From positions 62,001 through 126,000 of the forward strand of contig CAILEM010000160.1 in the NCBI GenBank assembly GCA_903833215.1: DNA of 64,000 nucleotides, given 5' to 3'. Below, piece after piece: positions 17,156-25,961 of the stretch. Under the pieces are notes generated by a model. The model did no database searches and was not told the DNA's origin. It saw nothing but the letters and a program-made list of their open reading frames with translations. This stretch comes from an uncultured Armatimonadota bacterium (lineage in GTDB: Bacteria; Armatimonadota; Fimbriimonadia; Fimbriimonadales; Fimbriimonadaceae). Within the stretch, counting starts at the first letter, position 1, and every line of letters begins with the position of its first letter. The position numbers were made by a program, and so were the translations under genes.

Positions 17156-18059
17156 TTTCGCTCCTGTTAGCTCCCCAATGCAGCGACTCGAGAAGGCGAT
17201 GGTCGAGGTCTGCGGGACCTTTCATGGTCGTATCGGCTTTTACGTCAAGAACCTCAAGACCGGGGAGGCAATTGGGCTGCATGATGTGGACGCCTTTCCA
17301 TCGGCCTCAACGATCAAGACGGCGATCATGACTGAGGTCGTAAACCAGGTTGAGGAGGGCAAACTCAAATGGTCAGAGAAGATCAAAATCCCAAACAAGA
17401 AGCAGAGAAGCCCAAGTATGTGGACCGCCTATTTGGAGGAGGGCACCTTGGTGAATATCGACGGTCTGACCAACCTCATGATGAACGTGAGCGACAATAC
17501 TGCCGCCGTCATGCTAGCCGACCGGGTCGGGGTCGAGAATATCGAGAAGCGCATGTTGTCATGGGGGCTGAAAGACACCGCATGCACCATCCACGAACCG
17601 GCCACCAACGAGCGACTTCGGAAGCTGCATGAAAAATTCGCCAACATGGGGGTTACTTCGCCGAGGGACATGGGGATGCTTTTGGAGCGGCTCTATCGTG
17701 GAACCGGAGCAACCAACCGTGCCGCATCGGAGCGGATGCTTCGAATCATGAGCCACCAATATTGGGATGACTTCTTCACGAGCCAGATCCCGCCAGGAAC
17801 CTATGTGTGCTCCAAAGTAGGGGCCTTGGAACGGAGCCGGAGTGACTCTGCGATTGTGTTCGGGCCCACGCCATACATCATCACCGCCTACACCGACGAC
17901 GCCAAAGATCGAACCTGGGGCGACCATTGTGAGGGGCACGATACACTTCGGACTCTGAGTCGACTTGCCTGGCAATACCTAGAGCCGAAACACCCCTTCA
18001 CTGCCCCGAAAGACGCCGAACGATGGTTCCCCACCGGATCTGGCGTTGAGGATTCCTAA
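17127..18059 (+). CDS. Class A beta-lactamase-fold serine hydrolase, exported
   Basis: A 310-aa protein with an N-terminal signal segment (MLLWPVTLLIFAP). The class A beta-lactamase motifs are in order: S61-T-I-K64 (SxxK nucleophile), S122-D-N124 (SDN) and K230-V-G232 (KTG-box equivalent). The usual Glu of the omega loop is not obvious, and KTG is KVG, so it may be a beta-lactamase-like peptidase or esterase rather than a resistance enzyme. The ATG at 17127 is preferred; an ATG at 17097 overlaps the alternative start of the divergent importer gene, and neither has a clear ribosome-binding site. The product acts in the periplasm or outside the cell. Confidence 0.8.
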   Translation: MLLWPVTLLIFAPVSSPMQRLEKAMVEVCGTFHGRIGFYVKNLKTGEAIGLHDVDAFPSASTIKTAIMTEVVNQVEEGKLKWSEKIKIPNKKQRSPSMWTAYLEEGTLVNIDGLTNLMMNVSDNTAAVMLADRVGVENIEKRMLSWGLKDTACTIHEPATNERLRKLHEKFANMGVTSPRDMGMLLERLYRGTGATNRAASERMLRIMSHQYWDDFFTSQIPPGTYVCSKVGALERSRSDSAIVFGPTPYIITAYTDDAKDRTWGDHCEGHDTLRTLSRLAWQYLEPKHPFTAPKDAERWFPTGSGVEDS

Positions 18060-18198
18060 GCTTAGTCCCCTCGCAAAGCGTCATCTCCGCCTCCATATTG
18101 CTGTCACACCGCAGATGTGATTTACCCTTCGCGACACTGGCGGCAGTGCTGGTGTCGAGTTGAGGTTGCTGGCGAGGAAATCAGAGCCGCGCGGTCCC

Positions 18199-21100
18199 TC
18201 ACCGCATCAGGCGATCGCATTCGTTTGCCAAAATACTCGCTCGCAGCACCTTGAGGGTGTCGTCGAAAGTGTGGCAATCGTTGGCTTTTTCGATAGTGCG
18301 AAGTTTCGCAGCGCAGTCAGCCAATGCGGCGTGATAGGGTTGACCGCCTTCCCGTCGCTTTAAGAGGGCGCGGGCAAACAGTCCCTCCGGTTCGTCCTCG
18401 AAGACAACATTCGATGGGCGGATCCCCTTGCGCGCAGAAAGGAGAAGCTTGGCGACACCCGCATCACGATCCCCGTCTTGATTCTCGAAATTCCCAATCA
18501 ATTCATCCCACCGACCTTGACTGGCATTGAGATCGAGAGCTGATCTGGCCAACAGTGGAGAGAGTCCTCCGTAGGTGTTAGGGTCTGCAATACGATAGCG
18601 CTCCAGAAATGACTCGAAGCGAATCTGAGCGGACGGATCTCCATTTGCAGCTAAAGCAAGAGCTGCCATTGTTGGCCTTCGAACTCTCCATGACGCGGAT
18701 TCATCGGAGAACGCATTTTCAACGACGGAAACCGCTTTCACAAAATCGCGGTTTCCGACAGCGGCTTGAAAGAGTGATGTGCCGGTTGTCTTCGATTTGT
18801 CCAGGGACCACAACGCCGTAAAGGCTTTCTCAGCTTTAGCGTATTGACGAAGCCTGAGGGCGACGGTGCCTTCTAGATACAGGACCCCAGCGTCAGTCAC
18901 TCCATGCTTCTTTGCTTCGGCTAAGGTATCGGAAGCCGCCTCGTAGAGACCGGCACTCACCTCCGCCCTTGCTGCGGCAAGGAGTGATGTTGCGTCGCGG
19001 GTGGGGAGACCGATGTCGCCGACAGCATCGTCAACGGCATATTCTGTGCGTTGGCCATGTGACGCCGGCTCTGATTCTGCCTGATTCACACCTTTCGTCG
19101 AGCGTGTGAGCCGGGTGCGTAGTTTTTTCCAGGTGGTCGAGTCTACGCGACGCATTGTGATTGCTTCTGCCGCTTGTTTGAGGAGTGCCTCGTTAGAAGT
19201 TTGACTATAAAGGCGTCGCACCACTAAGTAATCACCGATCTTACTAGCGTAGGCGCTTTGATCTGGTGAAAAGCAGTAACCACTTCCTCCTGCCAAATCG
19301 GGAAGCACCTGCTCTCCCGTTTCAGGATCACGAAACCCAATCCGGCTACTCAAAATCACTGCCAGCAATTCGCCACGTGTTGCTATTCTTGGAACTGCAA
19401 ATGCTCCAAGAAAAATGGGGCCAGCCATGTGGTGCGTCTTGAGGTTGAGCACACTCATTGAAGTTGCGGTTGAGATAGCGAGGTAGCGTCCGTCTTGACT
19501 GAACCAGTTTTCAATGGGACGCTCGTCAGTTAACTGACCTGTTACCGCCGCGCCATTATCGAACCTGTGCAGTGCACGCGTCGAGGGATAGAAGAACCAC
19601 CGATTCTGGGGATCTTCTGAGACTCCAAACATCTCAGGGCGGTCGAACGGAAGTTGAGGATAGGAGGCAACCACGCGCCCGGATTTCATATCCCATAAAT
19701 GGCCGTAATCGGTATCCAGAACTCGATCCACCGCAGAACTGTGAAGCAAGTTGTTGGTAAAGTGCAGCCCACGGAGTTGAATAAGTGGATGGCCATCTGC
19801 CGTGCGAAATGTACTTATGCTCCACACACCATTTCGCACACGATAAGCCCCAAACAACCTTCCATTTGGGCTTGTTACAAGGAGCTTTGCTCCTGACCCC
19901 GGTTGGGCCGTCGCAATCAGCCGGCCCGTGTGCATGGACCAGATGTCAGCTGCACCGGTGGGACGGAGCGCGATGACACGATCTATTTGCGGAAAAATCG
20001 CCAACTCGGGATTTCCCATTCTTCCGTTTCGTGCGTCATCTTCCCTAAGCACTATATCGGCTGACAATTCAATCGTGCAGATTGTTTTGCCCCCAGAATC
20101 CAAGTCCAGAATTCGAGCTCGTTTGGGAGCGTACTGATCGAAAAGATACCGCTCGTCATCCGTTAGGCAGGCATAGGATCGAATCCGCGCTGTACCTCCT
20201 TCACACTTTAGAGGCGGCGTGATGAACCTATTGGCTGAGAAATCGAACACACGAATAGCGTTCCCTCGCAAAAAGATTCCCCTTCGATGGGCGGCTTCTA
20301 ATGATCTGGGAAAAAAGAACTGGTAGCCGGGAAGGTATGAGTTCCACCCAATTGACGGAGTCCATCGATAGGTTGACTCTATATCGGATGCTACCAATGT
20401 TCCACCGGTCGTCCAATACCAAATGGGAGGAGCCTTAAAACGAAGATGCTGTGTCGAGGATTCAACGAGTCCTACGGTTTTCGCAACCCAAAGTCTGGCG
20501 GTGCCATCCTTACTGCAGGTGAGAAGCTGCGTCCCTGCCTCATTGAAGCGAACTTTTGTCACTTCCTGGCGGTGCCATAAAGTTGAACCGACCTGCTCTC
20601 CGGTCTGTACATTCCAGGTTCGAATCGAGCCGTCAGTGCCTGCAACTGCTGCTAACGCTCCATCGGGCGAAACATCGCAATCTACAACTTTGGCATGAGA
20701 TCGGATGGTGGGACCAACTCGCGATCCGGTTCTTACGGAAAACAGTTGCACCGTCCCGTGATCGGTGGCAGTCAGCACTAATTCTCCGTCTCGGCTTAGC
20801 CGAAATGCCGACCCAATTCCATCTTCCGCCGATACATTTCGGAGTTTTTGAACGACAGACCCAATTTTTGGAAGGCAGATTTGGGCGACGCCTGCTGTCT
20901 CGGGAGGGTATGCGCCGTTTATCAAAAGACCGTTCCCGCCACGCACAAAGGCGGCTTGGTTCGCATTGAAACAAGTCGATATGGAATGGTTCCCCGCACC
21001 ATCACCAAGATCCACACTGTAGGCAATGTAGTTCGCAGAACAGATAACCAGGCGCTTGGCGGTAGGTGAAAACGTCAGGGCAGTAACTCGAACAATGGAG

Positions 21101-23010
21101 GCATCCTGAAAGGCATGCGACAATAGCCTTCCGTCATGCAGATCCCAAACCCAGACATCAGTGTGTTCTGACCCGCCCAGTGTTCTGGAGGCTCCCGCCA
21201 GTATCCGGCCGTCCTCTGAGTAACTCAATCGAAGCATGGCGCCTGGTGCGCGAAGACGGCGGATGGCTTGCCTTTTGTTTACATCCCAGATGCAAATCTC
21301 TCCTTGGCCATTTCCAGATGCAACGTGCCGCTGGTCTCTGGCAATCGCTACACAACTTAGCCCGAAGTGATGCATTGGATTTCCAACGCGCTCACCATTC
21401 TTCGCGTCCCAAACCGCAATTTGCCCGTCTTGGTTTGCGGTGATCACGCTGATTGTTGAGGGGACAAATTCCGCATCAAGCATCTCCCCCGAACCCGACC
21501 ACACTTGCCTGAGGTTCGAGGCGGCGCGAAGAGCGTACTCCAGACGGATTCGATGCATTGATGCTCGATGAGCATCGTTTCGGTCGAGTTGTAGCGCGCT
21601 GGCGAGAGGAGCAATGGCTCCGGCCGGATCTCGGGAGTCGAGACGCTGCATGGCAGTCGCGACCAGTGATTGGCTTAGGCGTTGGTTTGCAAGGTCGGTC
21701 GCCGTTTTGGCGTTGGTTGCCTCGATCGCAGCTTTGCCAGCCGCTGTTTTGGCCAGTCCGCGTTGGAATTCGGCCTGTGCCGCCGCTTGACGAGATTCCG
21801 CCTGTGACCGGGTGGCGTCTCCGAGGGCGGAATTCGTTTTGCCTAGTGCATTGCGTAGATTTTCCTCGGTGCGACTCAGATTTTGGGTGAGTATGCGCGA
21901 GTTGGAGAGTGCAGAACGGGCAATTCTTGCCTGCGTAAATGCGTAGACGGCTAAGCTTCCCACTGCTAGTAAGCTGGCAGCTCCAAAGGCCGCTGCCCGA
22001 ACGACACCTGACCAGTAGGCGGCTCGACGGCGACGCTCTTCTGCATCCGGCATGTGGTGGTGGACCCACGCCATGTCGAAGACCTCGGCGTAGATTCGGT
22101 TTCGCACCTTAAGGGTGCCGGACTCCACTCGCGTGATACCCGCCATTCGCAAAACCGAACAGATCGGATTGGCGGGATCGTCTTTTACTTTCTTGCCAGA
22201 CCGGACATCTGCATACAGCTCAAGAATCGACGGCACATCCGATTCATCCTTCAGGATGCGATCGCGGACAAAGGCAAGATTGTCGTCGCTTTCCTTTGCT
22301 CTTCGCTCAAGGAACAAAGAACGGCACACACTATCCACGTCTCCGCTCCCAGAAACAGAAACTTCCTGACATAGCCGCTGGGTGAGATAGGGATGACCGC
22401 CTGTCCAATTGAGGATGCGACGGAGGACTGACAATTGGTTTCCCGGAAGTCCCTCGGCAAGCACCTGCGCCTCTTCGGTTCGAAAGTCTTGCAACTCGAT
22501 GCGTCGACCGATATTGAAGGGAGAAACACGGGTGTCTTTGATGAGTTCGGCTGGTGTCGCAGTACCAAAAAGGCTGAACGTGAGCCTCTGCAAACTTGGG
22601 TTCGTCGCTCGTCCCACATAGCATTGCCGAATGCCGGCAAAGAACTCGTCGGTATCAAACGGTAGGGAGCGCGTGACGTCGATTTCATCGATGAAGATAG
22701 CGATCTTGCTTTCGACTTCGTGAAGTGCCACATCCTGAATGGCTCCGAAGAACCTTTGGACCGGTGCTAATTCGGTATTGGCCCTCCAGTATCCAAGCAG
22801 TTCCTGAGAGAGTCCAAGACTCCTTCCCAACTCGCGTAACATGGCCATGAACCATTGGTCTGGCGTTATGTTGCGTACACCAAACTTCGTTAGATCTAGG
22901 AATGCAGTTCGGACACCCAATCCGTTAAGTTTCACGAGGGCACGGATACACAACGACGACTTGCCCATCTGACGTGAGTCAAGCGTGAAAACGTAATCCC
23001 CGGCAAGCAC
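18199..23010 (-). CDS. AAA_35 NTPase with transmembrane helix, WD40 propellers and TPR tail
   Basis: Giant protein of at least 1603 aa. Residues ~1-330 are an AAA_35 (AAA-like) NTPase with Walker A SRQMGKSSL and Walker B AIFIDEID, then a winged-helix-like segment. A membrane helix is at ~345-365, followed by a coiled coil rich in Ala/Gln. From ~500 to ~1370 there are many WD40-type repeats (for example DGQIAVWDAKNGERVG and DGTARLWVAK), probably two propellers. The C-terminus (~1395-1600) is helical and TPR-like. The first usable start is GTG at 23010, but the conserved AAA_35 N-terminus (FYITGGTLPDTATCYVER) is encoded upstream to about 23100 with no ATG, GTG or TTG. It is the third gene of the XRE/TIR operon. 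A sensor-scaffold role in conflict or signalling is inferred. Confidence 0.8.
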   Translation of the reverse strand: MLAGDYVFTLDSRQMGKSSLCIRALVKLNGLGVRTAFLDLTKFGVRNITPDQWFMAMLRELGRSLGLSQELLGYWRANTELAPVQRFFGAIQDVALHEVESKIAIFIDEIDVTRSLPFDTDEFFAGIRQCYVGRATNPSLQRLTFSLFGTATPAELIKDTRVSPFNIGRRIELQDFRTEEAQVLAEGLPGNQLSVLRRILNWTGGHPYLTQRLCQEVSVSGSGDVDSVCRSLFLERRAKESDDNLAFVRDRILKDESDVPSILELYADVRSGKKVKDDPANPICSVLRMAGITRVESGTLKVRNRIYAEVFDMAWVHHHMPDAEERRRRAAYWSGVVRAAAFGAASLLAVGSLAVYAFTQARIARSALSNSRILTQNLSRTEENLRNALGKTNSALGDATRSQAESRQAAAQAEFQRGLAKTAAGKAAIEATNAKTATDLANQRLSQSLVATAMQRLDSRDPAGAIAPLASALQLDRNDAHRASMHRIRLEYALRAASNLRQVWSGSGEMLDAEFVPSTISVITANQDGQIAVWDAKNGERVGNPMHHFGLSCVAIARDQRHVASGNGQGEICIWDVNKRQAIRRLRAPGAMLRLSYSEDGRILAGASRTLGGSEHTDVWVWDLHDGRLLSHAFQDASIVRVTALTFSPTAKRLVICSANYIAYSVDLGDGAGNHSISTCFNANQAAFVRGGNGLLINGAYPPETAGVAQICLPKIGSVVQKLRNVSAEDGIGSAFRLSRDGELVLTATDHGTVQLFSVRTGSRVGPTIRSHAKVVDCDVSPDGALAAVAGTDGSIRTWNVQTGEQVGSTLWHRQEVTKVRFNEAGTQLLTCSKDGTARLWVAKTVGLVESSTQHLRFKAPPIWYWTTGGTLVASDIESTYRWTPSIGWNSYLPGYQFFFPRSLEAAHRRGIFLRGNAIRVFDFSANRFITPPLKCEGGTARIRSYACLTDDERYLFDQYAPKRARILDLDSGGKTICTIELSADIVLREDDARNGRMGNPELAIFPQIDRVIALRPTGAADIWSMHTGRLIATAQPGSGAKLLVTSPNGRLFGAYRVRNGVWSISTFRTADGHPLIQLRGLHFTNNLLHSSAVDRVLDTDYGHLWDMKSGRVVASYPQLPFDRPEMFGVSEDPQNRWFFYPSTRALHRFDNGAAVTGQLTDERPIENWFSQDGRYLAISTATSMSVLNLKTHHMAGPIFLGAFAVPRIATRGELLAVILSSRIGFRDPETGEQVLPDLAGGSGYCFSPDQSAYASKIGDYLVVRRLYSQTSNEALLKQAAEAITMRRVDSTTWKKLRTRLTRSTKGVNQAESEPASHGQRTEYAVDDAVGDIGLPTRDATSLLAAARAEVSAGLYEAASDTLAEAKKHGVTDAGVLYLEGTVALRLRQYAKAEKAFTALWSLDKSKTTGTSLFQAAVGNRDFVKAVSVVENAFSDESASWRVRRPTMAALALAANGDPSAQIRFESFLERYRIADPNTYGGLSPLLARSALDLNASQGRWDELIGNFENQDGDRDAGVAKLLLSARKGIRPSNVVFEDEPEGLFARALLKRREGGQPYHAALADCAAKLRTIEKANDCHTFDDTLKVLRASILANECDRLMR

Positions 23011-23099
23011 GCCTTGGACAAGTTGACTGTCGGCTGCCCTCTCGACGTAGCACGTTGCCGTGTCGGGAAGGGTGCCTCCAGTGATATAGAAGGGGCGGT

Positions 23100-24554
23100 T
23101 TAGCTCAGGTGCCGTGCCAAATACCTCCGATAAAGCTTGCAGCGGATCATGTGGTTACCTACCGAGTTCTTGGTTAGGATGCCCGCGGCGACGAGTCTAT
23201 CCACCTCGGGAGATGATTCCACGAATTGGTTGGCGAGGACCCGCTTTACGGCATCTCGCACCGTTGAAAGTTGGCTTACGGAGACAAGAACACGGCGTAG
23301 GTGATCACCGAATGGGCCATCATCTCGATCGGCAGAAGCGAGCAGAGCCCGCAAGTGTCCCTGGGTGCGAAGGAGAACATCGAATGCGGTCCGCGTCAGG
23401 TACGGTTGGCCATCAAGAAGCTCCTGCAACTCATGTACTTGGTCGATGCCGTGCAAGGGCTCAGCGTATCTACGATTAAGCTCTTCAGATTGGCGTAACG
23501 TGAAGCCAGAGAGGAGGATTTTCCGACCGACGTTGAATGGCGATTGGTTGATATCCTGGATAAACAGATGGGCTTCGGTTGCATAGGCGATGACAACCGA
23601 GAATCGGTGCCAAACAGGATCGGTTGAGAGCGCGTGAGCGTTATGCCACGATCGGATGAGCGCAAAGAAGCCGTCCGCAAAGTTCGTGGAAAAGAGCCAG
23701 TCCGCCTCATCCAGGAACCAAATGATTTGTCCAGGATGAGCACTGAGCAGGGAGATCATAAACTCATCCAGGTTGGAGGTCGGGGTGAAACCTTCTTCCC
23801 ACGACCAGTTCCACGAGGATCCGGTTGAGGCTTGAATTTGTCGTGCCAATCCCCTCGCGATCAAGAGGTACAGATCGTTCTCATCGGCTTGGAGGTTAGA
23901 ACCCATCCGTTGAAAGTCGGTGAAAAGAGGGTGAGCACCTATCTCGCGGCAGTACTGAACCCCTTGGGCGAGGAGAGAACTTTTACCGGTCTGTCTTGCC
24001 CCCTTGACGAGCACCGTCGGCTCACTTACCTTAAGGCAATCTTTGAGGTCGGTATCGGCTTCACGCTCCAGATAGTAGGGTGATTCCCACCCGACCGCAC
24101 CGCCTGCGGAATCGAAAGACAGGACCTGGGTGGGCCGTTCAACTGGTTCTTTCAGTACGGCAAGAATCTCGGCAATGAGCGGGCCCGTGTCGTCATCCGA
24201 CCTCCAGGCACCCGTGTAATGGGCTCCAGCGAGAGGCAAATCGTCTTCAGGGTTCCCAGGAGGAATCGGAACACAGATGAATCGAAGTTTGGGATTCTTC
24301 AGCCGAGCGTCAGCCACGACCTCCAACTCATATCGGAGCATTTCGCTTCTGAGAGATGCGTCCGATATCACAGCAAGGACGGAATCGGCGCTTCGGATTT
24401 TTTCGTCGACCGAACGTGCCCAGTCGACACTGATCCGCAAATGTCGATCGACATACGTTCCGTAACCAGACTCTGTCAGGGCCTCTTCGAGCGTGCATAC
24501 GAGTTGATCTTGGGGACCAGTCGCGCGATCAAAAAGGATAACAAGTTGATTCAT
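23100..24554 (-). CDS. TIR domain-AAA_35 NTPase
   Basis: A 484-aa protein. Residues 1-135 are a TIR-type domain (RHLRISVDWARSVDEKIR, then SDASLRSEMLRYELEV; E76 lies where TIR NADases have the catalytic Glu). Residues ~165-480 are an AAA_35 NTPase with Walker A GARQTGKSSL (K191) and Walker B IIWFLDEADWLF, plus a C-terminal winged helix. The ATG at 24554 is chosen because the TIR strand starts there; the frame is open further up but without domain. Its stop overlaps the conserved 5' part of the next gene by ~50 nt in another frame. TIR domains of bacterial defence proteins cleave NAD or make cyclic ADP-ribose signals; that this one does so is inference. Confidence 0.85.
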   Translation of the reverse strand: MNQLVILFDRATGPQDQLVCTLEEALTESGYGTYVDRHLRISVDWARSVDEKIRSADSVLAVISDASLRSEMLRYELEVVADARLKNPKLRFICVPIPPGNPEDDLPLAGAHYTGAWRSDDDTGPLIAEILAVLKEPVERPTQVLSFDSAGGAVGWESPYYLEREADTDLKDCLKVSEPTVLVKGARQTGKSSLLAQGVQYCREIGAHPLFTDFQRMGSNLQADENDLYLLIARGLARQIQASTGSSWNWSWEEGFTPTSNLDEFMISLLSAHPGQIIWFLDEADWLFSTNFADGFFALIRSWHNAHALSTDPVWHRFSVVIAYATEAHLFIQDINQSPFNVGRKILLSGFTLRQSEELNRRYAEPLHGIDQVHELQELLDGQPYLTRTAFDVLLRTQGHLRALLASADRDDGPFGDHLRRVLVSVSQLSTVRDAVKRVLANQFVESSPEVDRLVAAGILTKNSVGNHMIRCKLYRRYLARHLS

Positions 24555-24627
24555 GACGTTAAGGCAACAGACGACAAGGTAAATGCTAGGCTCTATTTTG
24601 CCTGGATGTACAATGCGGCAAAAAGTG

Positions 24628-25893
24628 TCACCATGTCTCCAGGAAAGGCTGACTCCATAGGAACTCTTCAAAAAAGCTGTGGTCAAGTGCGAGTTGTCGG
24701 GAAATTCGAACCGCAAGCGAGGACCAGTGTTGCGCCTCTTGCTTCTTCTCTAGAGAGTTGTGAATCTCGAATAGGCTGTGTGCCTCGAGCGCATTTATGA
24801 GTGGAGTCGAATCCGAGAGCCCAACAATCGCCCCCAAGGCGTCATCGGGTTTCCCCTCGGCTAGGTGAATTCTTGCCCGATTGAAACTGAGAAGTTTGAC
24901 GACCTTGGGACCTGAGTTCTTGGCAGACGCGAGTGCTCGGTCTGAATACGCAAGGGCTCTGGTGAAGGCACCCGTCCGGGTGTAGATTTCGGAATAGACG
25001 TCCATACGATGGGAAAGCAATTGCCAATCCAGCGGGCGTTTATCGAGTCCATCAAGGATGCGAATAGCCAGTTTTGGGCCTCGGACCTTTGAGGCACCGC
25101 TATGGCATCGGGCAAGCAAAATGTCTACCGCCAGTAGTGCTCGATCTCCAGGTTTTCTGCATTCTTCGAAGAGCTGTTTGGCATTTTCAGCATGGTGGAC
25201 GGCTTCTCTGTGCCGGTGCCGGGCCATCAGCTTCCAAGCGTATGCGCCGTGGACATGGGCTTGCCAACGTTTGTTTTCCGTTACGGTTGGAAAATCAAGC
25301 AGCCTCAAGAATTTGGCGTCGAAGAGTCGTATATCCGATCCATCCTTTGGAGCCAGGACCGATTCTATTGCTGTGATGAGTTCAACCTCTGATTTTGGTG
25401 GCATCAGCGAATCGGACATGAGACCACTGAGCTCACCGTCAGATATCTGCAGAACTTCAAAAAGCTTGTCGATTTCTGATGGAGATGGACTCAGTCGCCC
25501 AGATTCCCATCGCCTTACCGTCGTGGGATCACAATCAAAATGTTGAGCGAGTGCAGCATGAGACAAGCCCGATCGATTTCGGGCAAGTTTTAGTAAAAGT
25601 GCAAGTCTGCCCGTCCGAGCGGGATCGAATTCCCGTTTGGCTCGATTGCTGGTCAAGGTCATGGTGAGTTCTTCGACTTCTTCGGAACTGAGCCGGAGGG
25701 CTTCGATCACCGATGCCAGTTCAGGGACCCACGGCGAAACATCTGCATTTTCCCATCGGATGATCGTCCGGCGAGAAATTCCGGAAAGGTCTGCGAGTTG
25801 ACCCTGGGTCATCCCACGTCGCACTCTGGCTTCGCGTAGGGCATTTGAGAAGGATCCAGCATCTCTCAACTTAGGTGAAGACATTTCTGTCAT
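24628..25893 (-). CDS. Double-XRE helix-turn-helix protein with TPR-like C-terminus
   Basis: A ~421-aa protein (431 if started at 25923). Two XRE-type HTH domains come in tandem: the first with RRGMTQGQLADLSGISRRTI, the second ~60 residues later with SGLSHAALAQHFDCDPTTVR. The C-terminal ~230 residues are helical TPR-like repeats (AYAWKLMARHRHREAVHHAE, RALAYSDRALASAKN). Such proteins bind DNA and respond to a peptide or protein ligand. It is the first gene of the operon with the TIR-AAA_35 and AAA_35-WD40 genes, 73 bp upstream of the former, and likely controls them. Starts at 25923, 25893 and 25884 are all possible; none has a Shine-Dalgarno sequence. Confidence 0.82.
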   Translation of the reverse strand: MTEMSSPKLRDAGSFSNALREARVRRGMTQGQLADLSGISRRTIIRWENADVSPWVPELASVIEALRLSSEEVEELTMTLTSNRAKREFDPARTGRLALLLKLARNRSGLSHAALAQHFDCDPTTVRRWESGRLSPSPSEIDKLFEVLQISDGELSGLMSDSLMPPKSEVELITAIESVLAPKDGSDIRLFDAKFLRLLDFPTVTENKRWQAHVHGAYAWKLMARHRHREAVHHAENAKQLFEECRKPGDRALLAVDILLARCHSGASKVRGPKLAIRILDGLDKRPLDWQLLSHRMDVYSEIYTRTGAFTRALAYSDRALASAKNSGPKVVKLLSFNRARIHLAEGKPDDALGAIVGLSDSTPLINALEAHSLFEIHNSLEKKQEAQHWSSLAVRISRQLALDHSFFEEFLWSQPFLETW

Positions 25894-25961
25894 CACTGAT
25901 AATGTGACATATTTTGCCCACATCTGAACAGGTTGGGTTGGGCACCTAGATTGTAATCGTC

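Noticed and set aside
23095-23160. Programmed -1 frameshift site at the TIR/AAA_35 junction
   Set aside because: I looked for X-XXY-YYZ or RF2-type signals and found none, so a programmed site is not claimed; only the missing start is reported.
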